DNA of 56,981 nt from Spirochaetota bacterium (lineage in GTDB: Bacteria; Spirochaetota; UBA4802; JAFGDQ01): assembly GCA_034190085.1 (NCBI GenBank), contig JAXHTS010000040.1, forward strand, positions 1 to 56,981. Direction: 5' to 3'. Positions within the stretch are counted from its first letter, which is position 1. Each line of letters opens with the position of its first letter. This document shows positions 44,067 through 52,837 of this stretch, one piece after another. The notes under the pieces are model-generated. The model made no database searches. It saw only the letters and a program-made list of their open reading frames with translations, and had not been told where the DNA came from. The translations under genes and the position numbers were made by a program.

Positions 44067-45089
44067 ATGAAATCGGATAATAATTCATTTAATCTAAATA
44101 GAAGGGATTTTCTTAAGTTATTCGGAGGCACAGTTGCTGCATTGAGTATTCCCTCAGCTGTGCTTGAAGGCTGCAAAAAGGAGATACAAAAGGCGATAGA
44201 GGCAACCCCTGTCATATGGCTGCAGGGTCAGTCCTGTTCAGGATGTTCTGTTTCGCTATTAAACACAACAAAGCCTGATGCAGCAACACTGATTACAAAA
44301 TATATCAGCCTGAACTTTCATCAGACCATAAGCGCTGGTACAGGGCATGTGTTGATTGATGTAATAGAGGATGCTCTTAAGAAGAAGCGAAAAGATTTTA
44401 TTCTAGTTGTTGAGGGCTCCATACCTACAAAAGGAAACGAATACTGCACACTCGGTATTGTCAAGGATGATCATGTGGATATTGAAAAGTGGGTTTCAGA
44501 ACTCGGTAATAATGCAAAAGCTGTGATCGCTGTTGGAACGTGCGCTGCATTTGGCGGTATACCTGCAGCAAGGGGCAATGTTACTGGCGCGAAATCGGTT
44601 ATCGATATTCTTCCTAAAAGATCGATCATCAATGTTCCCGGTTGTCCGCCACATCCGGATTGGATTACAGGAACGATTGTGCATTATCTCCTATATGGCA
44701 AGCCTGAACTCGATGAATTCAACAGGCCTAAGTATTTTTTCGCTAAAACGGTGCATGACATGTGTGAACATCTTCCCAAATATAAAAAGGGAGAGTTTGC
44801 TCAGTTTTGGGGTGATGAGGGTTGTCTATATCTGCTTGGATGCCTTGGCATAGACTCAAACTGTGACATACCCAAGAGAAAATGGATGGATGGCGTGAGT
44901 TCATGTACAGATTGCGGTTCGGGCTGTATTGGATGTACGGAGAAGGTGTTCCCAGACACAGGCAATAGAGGACTATATATGCATAGGATGGCTGAGTGTA
45001 AGGAGGGTGAGGTGATTGACAGCGAAGAAGCGGGTAATCCATTTGAGTATTCAACCCATCGAATAGAGAGAGGAATAAATAATGTCTAA
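44067..45089 (+). CDS. [NiFe] hydrogenase small subunit, Tat-exported
   Basis: A 340-residue subunit. I start at the ATG at 44067 with GAGG 6 bases upstream, rather than the TTG at 44046. RRDFLKLFGG is the Tat signal, so the folded complex is exported. CSGCSVSLLN, EYCTLG, GTCAAFGG and PGCPPHPDW provide the proximal [4Fe-4S] ligands. FFAKTVHDMCEH supplies the distal-cluster His and Cys, and CTDCGSGCIGC the rest. There is no C-terminal membrane anchor, so the enzyme is soluble in the periplasm and should pass electrons to a cytochrome. It overlaps the large-subunit gene by 8 bases. Confidence 0.88.
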   Translation: MKSDNNSFNLNRRDFLKLFGGTVAALSIPSAVLEGCKKEIQKAIEATPVIWLQGQSCSGCSVSLLNTTKPDAATLITKYISLNFHQTISAGTGHVLIDVIEDALKKKRKDFILVVEGSIPTKGNEYCTLGIVKDDHVDIEKWVSELGNNAKAVIAVGTCAAFGGIPAARGNVTGAKSVIDILPKRSIINVPGCPPHPDWITGTIVHYLLYGKPELDEFNRPKYFFAKTVHDMCEHLPKYKKGEFAQFWGDEGCLYLLGCLGIDSNCDIPKRKWMDGVSSCTDCGSGCIGCTEKVFPDTGNRGLYMHRMAECKEGEVIDSEEAGNPFEYSTHRIERGINNV

Positions 45090-46647
45090 GGTACTAATTG
45101 ATCCATTAAGCAGGATTGAAGGACATCTATCAATAGAAATTGATGTGTCCAATGGGACGGTGAATAACGCTAAATGCAAGGGTGATATGTTTCGTGGTTT
45201 CGAAATGCTCTTAAAGGGAAGAAACCCTGTGGATGCAAATATGATAACCCAAAGGATATGCGGGGTTTGCCCCATATCTCATGCTGTGGCATCGAGTAAA
45301 TGCTTGGAATCGGCTTTTAATATTAAACCCTCCAGGAATGGAATGATATTGAGAAACCTAATACTTGCGGCAAATTATTTGCAATCGCATATAATTCATT
45401 TTTATCATCTTGCAGCGCTGGATTATGTAGATATTAAAGCGCTTCTTAAATATAGTGGAGAAAACAAGGCTCTCAATAATCTAAAATCATGGGCTAACAT
45501 AGAACTCCAAAAGAAGAGCGGAACTCCCAATGAAATTACAGCCCTTGCGCCATTTCTTCCCAGGTATGAAGGAGAGGATTTCTATATTAAGGATACAGGC
45601 TTGAATATTGACCTAATCTCACACTATGTAATGGCTTTGGATATTAGGATGAAGGCGCATAAGCTAGCCGCAATCTTTGGAGGCAAGATACCCCATGCCG
45701 CAAGTCTGCTTCCTGGCGGGGTGTCACAAAAGGTCACAAAGGATAAATTGAAAGAGTATAAAAGTTTATTGGAAGAAATAGAAGTCTTTGTAAACAAAAT
45801 ATATCTTAATGATATTCTTGAGGTGGCAAAGGCATTTCCTGAATATTTTTCCATGGGAAGATATTATTCATTCCTTTCATTTGGTGTTTTTGGTGATGAC
45901 CTGAATGAAGAGTTCCTGTTTCATAGGGGTGTGGCTCAGAAGACGAGGCTAAGAAGGTTTGATCCTGCTAAGATTAAAGAATATGTACAGCATTCTCGTT
46001 ACAAATCTATGAGTGGACTTCATCCGTCAAGGGGTGAAACAGTCGCGCATAGAGATAAGGAAGACGCATATTCATGGGTAAAGGCGCCTCGATATAATGG
46101 AATGCCCTATGAGGTGGGACCGCTTGCCAGGATCGTTGTCAGCTATCTTTCGGGCAGTAGTGTTGTTAAGGGAGAGGTGGATTCACTTTTAAGAATTTTT
46201 AGCGCGGACATAACATCGCTGTTCTCTGTTATAGGCCGTCACGCCGCGCGGGTATTGGAATGCAAAATTCTATGTCAACAGGCAAGGAACTGGATTGAAG
46301 AGGTTAAGATCGGCTCTCCATCCAGAACGCAATACAGGATTCCCGATAAGGGCGAAGGCATGGGGCTTACTGAAGCGCCTAGAGGCGCTTTGGGACATTG
46401 GATGGTTATCAAAGATTATAAAATAGATAACTATCAGTGTGTGGTGCCAACAACGTGGAATATCGGTCCAAGGGATGATGATGGCAACTTGGGGGTTGTG
46501 GAACAGGCTCTATCCGGAACTAAAATATCTGATAAACACAATCCTATTGAGGCGGCTAGAGTTGTTAGATCCTTTGATCCCTGCTTGGCATGCGCAATCC
46601 ATGTTATTGAAGGAGATCGCGCCCTCAAACGCTTCAAGGTATGCTGA
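45082..46647 (+). CDS. [NiFe] hydrogenase large subunit
   Basis: A 521-residue catalytic subunit. The nickel-binding pairs are C60/C63 in RICGVC and C501/C504 in DPCLACAIH. A 14-residue tail follows His507, which a specific protease would cut during maturation, so the gene encodes the normal precursor. Together with the small subunit it is a group-1-like uptake enzyme by export signal and cytochrome neighbours; the exact group is not assigned. None of the maturation genes (hyp, protease) is within the window. Confidence 0.88.
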   Translation: MSKVLIDPLSRIEGHLSIEIDVSNGTVNNAKCKGDMFRGFEMLLKGRNPVDANMITQRICGVCPISHAVASSKCLESAFNIKPSRNGMILRNLILAANYLQSHIIHFYHLAALDYVDIKALLKYSGENKALNNLKSWANIELQKKSGTPNEITALAPFLPRYEGEDFYIKDTGLNIDLISHYVMALDIRMKAHKLAAIFGGKIPHAASLLPGGVSQKVTKDKLKEYKSLLEEIEVFVNKIYLNDILEVAKAFPEYFSMGRYYSFLSFGVFGDDLNEEFLFHRGVAQKTRLRRFDPAKIKEYVQHSRYKSMSGLHPSRGETVAHRDKEDAYSWVKAPRYNGMPYEVGPLARIVVSYLSGSSVVKGEVDSLLRIFSADITSLFSVIGRHAARVLECKILCQQARNWIEEVKIGSPSRTQYRIPDKGEGMGLTEAPRGALGHWMVIKDYKIDNYQCVVPTTWNIGPRDDDGNLGVVEQALSGTKISDKHNPIEAARVVRSFDPCLACAIHVIEGDRALKRFKVC

Positions 46648-46717
46648 ATTTGATTATATCCGGCATTGATATGTTAACTTAAAGAAATAGACTCCAAAAT
46701 ATTAAGGAGTATAGAAA

Positions 46718-47092
46718 ATGCTTTTAAGGACAATTATATATTTATTATATTTGCTCATTTACATAACAATGACCATTTCTTTTGCGGATCAGAATGATTC
46801 CTCAAAACCGAAAAAAAAACTTAAGGATATGAAAATTATCATACTCCCGAAAACAGGGCATAGAAAATCGGAGATCATGTTCAATCACCTTGAACATATT
46901 GAGAAGTACAATACTGAATGTGTTGATTGTCACCATAAGGCGACTAATAAGAAATGCGCAACCTGTCATTTAAAGAAGGATCAGCGAGAGATAGTGAACC
47001 TCAAGGACGCGTTTCATCAACAATGTCATGATTGCCACAGAGAAACATCAGGCCCAAAGGCCTGTGGAAGGTGTCATATAAAGAATGAATAG
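46718..47092 (+). CDS. tetraheme cytochrome c3-like protein
   Basis: A 124-residue periplasmic cytochrome with a signal peptide (residues 1-23). The sites are CVDCH, CATCH, CHDCH and CGRCH. The ligand histidines include those in FNHLEHIEKY before the first site, the class III pattern. It lies 70 bases after the hydrogenase large subunit and is the natural electron acceptor of the hydrogenase, as TpI-c3 is in Desulfovibrio. The extended charged linker KPKKKLKDMK is unusual but does not touch the heme region. Confidence 0.84.
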   Translation: MLLRTIIYLLYLLIYITMTISFADQNDSSKPKKKLKDMKIIILPKTGHRKSEIMFNHLEHIEKYNTECVDCHHKATNKKCATCHLKKDQREIVNLKDAFHQQCHDCHRETSGPKACGRCHIKNE

Positions 47093-47135
47093 CCTTATTC
47101 TCAGACTATTCTATGCAATCATAAGGAGATGATCT

Positions 47136-49442
47136 ATGAAAAAGCTATTCTCATTTTTTAATGAGATGAGTATAAGGAAACGGGTTACTTCTACTCTTAT
47201 TGGTCTTTCCCTGTTAATTTTAACTGTATATTTGTGCATTAATTTTTTCTATACCAGAAATAATATTTATGAATTTATAATAAATCACTTTAAGGAGATA
47301 ATAACAAAGGAATTTGAATATATTGAATATTTAACTGAAAACAACATTGAAGCCATTGAAAGAATAGCTCGAAACAAAAGAATAATAAAGGTTACTCATG
47401 ATTCTTATAATAATGAGATTGAACAGGATAGTTTTGATGAGATGAAATATTTCCTGAAGTCTATAATGAATGAACGACAGGAACTCGAGACGATTGAGCT
47501 AGTAGATAGCAATTGGGATATATTTTACTATTCAGATAAGAATAAGCCAATCAGTGATAGCATATTGACCGAGATCAAGGGGACTAATGATGTGCATATC
47601 TATGATGCAATTGTGATAAGGGATGAGAAGGGAGCAATGATGTCTCAACCAATAAGTTATCCAATATATAAGGGGGGTGATGAGAAGAGTCAAATTGTAG
47701 GTTATATTATAGCGCATATAAATATGAATATACTTGATGATTCCTTTTCCAGAATTGATGTAGGGGAAGGAGGCGAGGCTTATCTTATAGATTCCGGAGG
47801 GAGGATATTATGTTCATCCGGAGAATATGAATTTGGATACAACAGAGGAGATTTTTCCGATTATTATTTAGCTAATAAATCTACATCAGAGGGCTATAGA
47901 ATAATTAATCCTCAAAGTGGTCAGCTTGTGGATAGTGTCCGGGAATGCTTCAGAACAGTTAGGGCCGGTTATGATATATACATAAATCATAAGGGAGAGG
48001 AGGTAATAGGCGTATGGAAGTGGTTCAGTTATTTTAAATGGATGTTGTTGCTCGAGATAGAAACAGGAGAGGCATTTAGCACGGTTTATAATACTATTAT
48101 ACTTTATTCAATTCTGTCTGTAATACTTATTTTATCGACACTTGTCATAGCATATTTCTTATCCGATAGCATTAAGCGTACCTTTATAGAATTTATTAAT
48201 ACCTTTAAAAAGGGCGCCTCAGGAGATTTAACAACCAGGTATTCCCTATCATCTCCGCATAATAAGATCGAGGTTTATAATAAGACACGTCATTCTAAAA
48301 GTGAAGAGTATGTTGAATATGACAATAGAGAGGGTTTATGTTTCTTTGAGATTGGCACACTCAGTGAAGAGAAAGAACAGGAAGGGATATGCAGATTTAT
48401 TAAAGAGGGAACTTATGCCTCCTGTAGAATGTGTAAAATATATAAATCTATTATTAAAAGTGAGATGGATGATGCGGGAGCATTATTTAATATGCTTATG
48501 ACAAAGACCAATAAAGTAATAGGCATGATCACGAATATGACAACTATGTTGTTCTCTTCTTCCAGCGATCTGTCCAAAACTACTTCGACCTTTCTGGCAA
48601 ATGCAAATAATCAAGCCTCCACAGTAGAGGAGGTTATGGCCGCGATAGAGGAGTTAACTGCCGGATTCGATAATATTGCTAAAGGAACATTGGATCAGCA
48701 TAAAAGCCTTGAGACGATGATTACCAGGGTGGATGAATTGTCTCTGATTATCAATGAGTCAGGAGAGCAGATAGATGAAATAAAAAAGAGAACCAATAAT
48801 TTTTCTTCAAAAGCGATAAATGGCAAAGAATCCCTCAATATTATGAATCAGAGCATGATCAAGATTGAAGGCAGTTCCAAAAGGATGATGAATGTAATTG
48901 AAATAATTGATGAAATATCTGAACAGATCAATCTACTCTCGCTAAATGCGAATATTGAAGCGGCTCGAGCTGGTGAGGCTGGAAGAGGATTTGCTGTTGT
49001 TGCTGATGAGATATCGAAGCTTGCAGATCAGACCGCCTCGAGTTTAAAAGAGATTGATTCACTAATCATAATAAATAGTGAAGAGATACAAAAGGGGATG
49101 TCGAGCATTAAAGGGACCGTTGACGTTATTAGCGAAATTATCGAAGGATTTAATTCCATTAGCCTAATGATGAACAATATATCCGAATATATTGAAAAGC
49201 AGGTTGATACCAACAACGCTGTGAATGAAGAGATGAATAATGTTAAGGATAAATCGGACGAGATCATGTATGCAACAGAGGAACAGAAGACTGCATCAGA
49301 TGAGATTGTGAATTCCATGTCTTTAATAAGTGAATTAAGTCAGGAATATGCCAATAAGGCTCAAGACCTCTCGGCAGATTCTGAAACCTTTGAGACGTTA
49401 GCAACGTTACTCGATAACTCCACATTGTATTTTAGAAAATAA
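47136..49442 (+). CDS. methyl-accepting chemotaxis protein with a two-CW-like cysteine motif
   Basis: A 768-residue chemoreceptor. Membrane helices lie at about 19-39 and 315-340, and the loop between them fits a double-Cache sensor. After the second helix comes a cysteine cluster, C402, C419, C430 and C433 ([10 protein letters not shown], then SCRMCKIY), which resembles the two-CW motif of some chemoreceptors. The signalling domain has [16 protein letters not shown] and [16 protein letters not shown]. The ligand is unknown. It follows the tetraheme cytochrome by 43 bases but has its own AAGGAG. It might sense redox state if the four cysteines bind a metal, heme or cluster. Confidence 0.86.
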   Translation: MKKLFSFFNEMSIRKRVTSTLIGLSLLILTVYLCINFFYTRNNIYEFIINHFKEIITKEFEYIEYLTENNIEAIERIARNKRIIKVTHDSYNNEIEQDSFDEMKYFLKSIMNERQELETIELVDSNWDIFYYSDKNKPISDSILTEIKGTNDVHIYDAIVIRDEKGAMMSQPISYPIYKGGDEKSQIVGYIIAHINMNILDDSFSRIDVGEGGEAYLIDSGGRILCSSGEYEFGYNRGDFSDYYLANKSTSEGYRIINPQSGQLVDSVRECFRTVRAGYDIYINHKGEEVIGVWKWFSYFKWMLLLEIETGEAFSTVYNTIILYSILSVILILSTLVIAYFLSDSIKRTFIEFINTFKKGASGDLTTRYSLSSPHNKIEVYNKTRHSKSEEYVEYDNREGLCFFEIGTLSEEKEQEGICRFIKEGTYASCRMCKIYKSIIKSEMDDAGALFNMLMTKTNKVIGMITNMTTMLFSSSSDLSKTTSTFLANANNQASTVEEVMAAIEELTAGFDNIAKGTLDQHKSLETMITRVDELSLIINESGEQIDEIKKRTNNFSSKAINGKESLNIMNQSMIKIEGSSKRMMNVIEIIDEISEQINLLSLNANIEAARAGEAGRGFAVVADEISKLADQTASSLKEIDSLIIINSEEIQKGMSSIKGTVDVISEIIEGFNSISLMMNNISEYIEKQVDTNNAVNEEMNNVKDKSDEIMYATEEQKTASDEIVNSMSLISELSQEYANKAQDLSADSETFETLATLLDNSTLYFRK

Positions 49443-49488
49443 TCCCGCTTATCCAATCACTTCATGTCTTTTTGTTTTCGGTTAACGG

Positions 49489-49515
49489 TTGACAAAAAAA
49501 CGATTTGTCTATAAT
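49489..49515 (+). promoter_or_regulatory. consensus sigma-70 promoter of the selenoprotein gene
   Basis: TTGACA (49489-49494) and TATAAT (49510-49515) are both perfect, with a 15-base spacer, 75 bases before the start of the FrnE-like gene. The spacer is shorter than ideal, which may lower or tune activity. Confidence 0.65.
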
Positions 49516-49589
49516 TCAGTATAGAAATCATTATTGGTGCGTAACTATATATTAGGCAATATAAATCAATGACCTGAAGGGAGGAATAG

Positions 49590-50189
49590 ATGAGCATAAG
49601 CATTCGAGTATTCTTTGATTACATTTGACCCTTCTGCTATATAGGCAAGGGGCTTGTCGATGAGCTAACGAAGGAATTCGATGTCAAAGTTGAATGGCTT
49701 GGTTATGAGATTCACCCGGAAACACCCAGAGGTGGTGTGCTAATTTCTAGCCTTTTCCCTAGGAGTAGATTAGTAGAAATGCTTCAAAATCTTCGTTTAA
49801 GAGGCGCGCCCTTTGGTTTATCATTTACCGAGATGAGCATTCTTCCAAATTCGAAAATGGTTTTGATAGCAAGCGAATTTGCCCGTGAGAACAATCGGTT
49901 TGATGAATTCCATGAGTTGGTTTTTCGTTCATTTTTTACTAATGGAAGGGATATTGGCCATATTGAAGTGATTAAAGAGATAGCTCATGATGCGGGATTA
50001 AACGTGGATAGCCTCATAGACGCATTGAGTGAGAGGAAATATAGAGCAAGAATTGATGAGGTAAGACAAGAGGCTATTGAAAATGGTGTTACCTCTATTC
50101 CAACATTTATAATTGAAGAGAGAGAGCGAATCATTGGCGCACAACAGGTCGATGTTTTTCGAGACACCATGAAAAAATATGTCATGTAA
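49590..50189 (+). CDS. FrnE-like DsbA-family selenoprotein (in-frame TGA)
   Basis: Reading from the ATG at 49590 (GGAGG 5 bases upstream), the frame is SIRVFFDYI, then TGA at 49626-49628, then PFCYIGKGL and on to the stop at 50189: 199 residues with Sec13. The DsbA/FrnE family has CPFCYIG in exactly this place, and here UGA replaces the first active-site Cys, leaving UPFC. The rest is a typical FrnE-like helical and thioredoxin chain, ending with the cis-Pro region GVTSIPTFII. A conventional gene finder would start at 49737 and miss the active site. A selenoprotein oxidoreductase is favoured over a nonsense mutation because everything else is intact and the codon is at the one redox residue. 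No SelA/B or tRNA-Sec gene is in the window. Confidence 0.8.
49626..49652 (+). promoter_or_regulatory. possible bacterial SECIS hairpin at the UGA codon
   Basis: Directly after TGA, CCCT (49629-49632) pairs with AGGG (49648-49651), and TGC (49635-49637) pairs with GCA (49645-49647) around a 7-base loop; two bases bulge between the stems. Position and size fit a SelB-binding element, but the match is short and may be chance because the bases also code. Confidence 0.4.
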
Positions 50190-50328
50190 ATAGGAGTCAC
50201 TCATTTTACATGATTTGGGATTCTGAATATTGTAACGCTATTCCCATGGGAGACTCTTTAGGCAGGATGACAAACATCCCTTCTAATGTGCAATTAAGAA
50301 GTTAGGGTTAAGGCATTTATCTTGTTAG

Positions 50329-51465
50329 TTACGTTGATACTGTGCCTTTCTCCTTTAGTTCTGTAATTTCGTTTTGTGTATATCCGCATTCAGTTAATAT
50401 TTCTATTGTATCCTGACCCACATTACGGGAATTACAACGGATTTCAGGAACCGTGCGACTAAATCGAGGAGCTGGTGCCTGCTGCATAATACCGTCTACC
50501 TCAACATGTGTCTTTCGGGCTTTGTTATGAGGATGGTTTAATGCCTCAGAAAGAGAGAGCACTGGTGCAAAGCAGACATCTGTGCCCTCCATTAATTCAC
50601 ACCACTCATCCCGGGTTTTGTTCTTGAAGACTCTAATTAGTTCTGCTTTAAGTTCTGGCCATTTTGTTGTATCCATTTGGGGAGCAAATTTTTCTGGGTC
50701 CAGATTGGCCTTTTCGATTAAGAGTTGATAGAACTGCGGTTCTATTGAACCAATGGAGATGTATTTGCCATCCTTTGTCTCATATGTATCATAAAAATGG
50801 GCACCGCCATCGAGCATATTGCTCCCCCGCTCTTCAACGAAAATGCCCATATTCTTGAATGTAAAGAACATTGCCATGAGAGCTGCTGCGCCATCAACCA
50901 TCGCGGCATCTACCACCTGCCCTTTCCCTGATTTGTTCGCTTCCAATAGGGCGCATACTATTCCAAATGCAAGTAACATGCCGCCGCCACCAAAATCGCC
51001 AACTAAATTTAAAGGTGGAACCGGGGGCTCGCCTTTGCGTCCGATAGCATGCAATGCGCCTGTTAAAGATATATAGTTAATATCATGTCCTGCAGCTTTA
51101 GCCATTGGACCATCCTGTCCCCATCCAGTCATGCGACCATAAACCAATTTAGGATTACGCTTCATACAATCATCAGGGCCAATACCAAGTGATTCAGCAA
51201 CACCAGGTCGAAAACCCTCAAAAAGGGCATCAGCCTTTTCACAAAGCTTTAGCACGATATCTATGCCTTCTGGAGATTTTAGGTTAGTAGCTATAGAGCG
51301 TCTGTTACGATTAAGTACATCATTGGGTATACCGCTGCCCAATCCCCCACTAATACGATCGATACGAATAATTTCTGCTCCCATATCTGCCAACATCATA
51401 CCGCAGAATGGTCCAGGCCCAATGCCAGCAACCTCGATTATTTTAATTCCATCTAGTGGTCCCAT
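50329..51465 (-). CDS. CaiB/BaiF CoA-transferase family III, alpha-methylacyl-CoA racemase-like
   Basis: A 378-residue enzyme. The start GPLDGIKIIEVAGIGPGPF and the run GADxIRID are typical of family III. GHDINYISLTG and NLVGDFGGGGM supply the His and Asp used by alpha-methylacyl-CoA racemases, so racemase activity on branched acyl-CoA is more likely than CoA transfer. The family is large and annotation by eye is uncertain at the substrate level. It is convergent with the selenoprotein and has no functional neighbour in the window. Confidence 0.82.
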   Translation of the reverse strand: MGPLDGIKIIEVAGIGPGPFCGMMLADMGAEIIRIDRISGGLGSGIPNDVLNRNRRSIATNLKSPEGIDIVLKLCEKADALFEGFRPGVAESLGIGPDDCMKRNPKLVYGRMTGWGQDGPMAKAAGHDINYISLTGALHAIGRKGEPPVPPLNLVGDFGGGGMLLAFGIVCALLEANKSGKGQVVDAAMVDGAAALMAMFFTFKNMGIFVEERGSNMLDGGAHFYDTYETKDGKYISIGSIEPQFYQLLIEKANLDPEKFAPQMDTTKWPELKAELIRVFKNKTRDEWCELMEGTDVCFAPVLSLSEALNHPHNKARKTHVEVDGIMQQAPAPRFSRTVPEIRCNSRNVGQDTIEILTECGYTQNEITELKEKGTVST

Positions 51466-52041
51466 TTTTATTCTCCTTCAAATTATTTATTTCTACAGTT
51501 AGTGAGGATCGGGTGTATTCTCACCAACGACATTAGCGTTTGTTTGATAATATTAAAATAATAGTCACTTATCGGATTTTTATTGTGAATATCGATAAAT
51601 ATTCATCCCTAAAAGTCAAGCCATTATCCTGAAATTATAATTATTTTTTGGTTACAACACAAAAGCATGTAATAATTTGAAAAAATAGAAATAATTCAAG
51701 AATAATACAATATTCATCATCCTTTGGGGTTGCCTTGTTGCTATTATATAGGCATTTGATTTCATTCCTAACCAAGATATAAGGTGCCATATTGTTTTTT
51801 ATTACTATTTATAAGCATAGCCATCTGAATAATCCTGAGAAAATATTCCTAGAAAGGGATTATGCTGAGTAGTGCAGAATTTTACTTCATGCAAGCAATA
51901 ATGTATTAACGCAGATTATATAGTTTAAATCATTATTAATTTATTGGGGTATCAGAGAGCAGGGTTTTGCTGCTTATGTATAAGATTTATACTTTTAATT
52001 TGGGAAACCTATATGAGACTATAGTTGCTTATGCTATTATT
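51466..52041. other. intergenic region before the tRNA cluster
   Basis: About 575 very A+T-rich bases. I see no gene or clear regulatory structure. It holds the upstream signals of the minus-strand racemase-like gene. Confidence 0.45.
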
Positions 52042-52115
52042 CACGCCCGGCAGGATTCGAACCTGCGACGCACGGATTCGAAGTCCGACGCTCTATCCAA
52101 CTGAGCTACAGGCGC
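52042..52115 (-). tRNA. tRNA-Arg (anticodon TCG)
   Basis: On the minus strand the 5' acceptor GCGCCTG pairs with CGGGCGT (two G-U pairs), D-arm TAGCTCAG, anticodon loop CTTCGAA reading TCG, and T-arm GGTTCGAATCC. The CCA end is not encoded. Confidence 0.92.
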
Positions 52116-52119
52116 ATAG

Positions 52120-52191
52120 GTGGAAGACGGGGCTCGAACCCGCAACCACTGGAACCACAATCCAGGGCTCTGCCATTGAGCTACTCCCACC
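52120..52191 (-). tRNA. tRNA-His (anticodon GTG)
   Basis: Acceptor GTGGGAG pairs with CTTCCAC, with the extra G at the 5' end (position -1) opposite C73, a histidine-tRNA identity. The anticodon loop TTGTGGT reads GTG; T-arm GGTTCGAGCC. It is 4 bases from the neighbouring tRNA-Arg(TCG). Confidence 0.93.
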
Positions 52192-52440
52192 ATATATAAA
52201 TTTAATGAATCATAAGCATAAGATCCATCATTTTATGGATGTCATTAAAAGGCAAATTTATTCCCATGTCAACATAATTTTATTCTACTTATTCTGTTGT
52301 CGAATGACGTAACACAAAAAGCATATTTAAGCATTCAATATAATTTGAATCTATGCTAAGGGCCTTAATATATGATTAATGAAAAAAGGAGATAGTGAAT
52401 TAGTCAAATATCTCCTTTACTCAATCATATATTTAGAATA

Positions 52441-52514
52441 CACGCCAGAGAGGACTCGAACCTCTGACCTACGGCTTAGAAGGCCGTTGCTCTATCCAAT
52501 TGAGCTACTGGCGC
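52441..52514 (-). tRNA. tRNA-Arg (anticodon TCT)
   Basis: Acceptor GCGCCAG pairs with CTGGCGT; anticodon loop CTTCTAA reads TCT; T-arm GGTTCGAGTCC. The 249 bases between it and tRNA-His hold nothing recognisable. Confidence 0.93.
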
Positions 52515-52519
52515 AAAAA

Positions 52520-52594
<75 letters not shown>

Positions 52595-52837
52595 TATTTA
52601 TCACTATAGATATTAAATCGACTACGTGACGTCAATTAAAATTTGACTGCAAGAACATAAGAATGATATTTTACATAAAATAGGGTTTAACCTTTCCATT
52701 GATTTCGTCTAGTTGAATTCTTCTTCAAGGGAGCGGAATGGAGGTTGCTCTCATTCTGTCATAAATCATCCAGCTTTTTACATTCATGTCGTTTATTGAG
52801 ATTTTGATGTGCTTATATATTATGAATCATATATTGT

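Noticed and set aside
49737-50189. Independent 150-residue protein starting at 49737
   Set aside because: It lacks the DsbA active site; the frame is continuous with the upstream part through TGA at 49626, so it is part of the FrnE-like selenoprotein.
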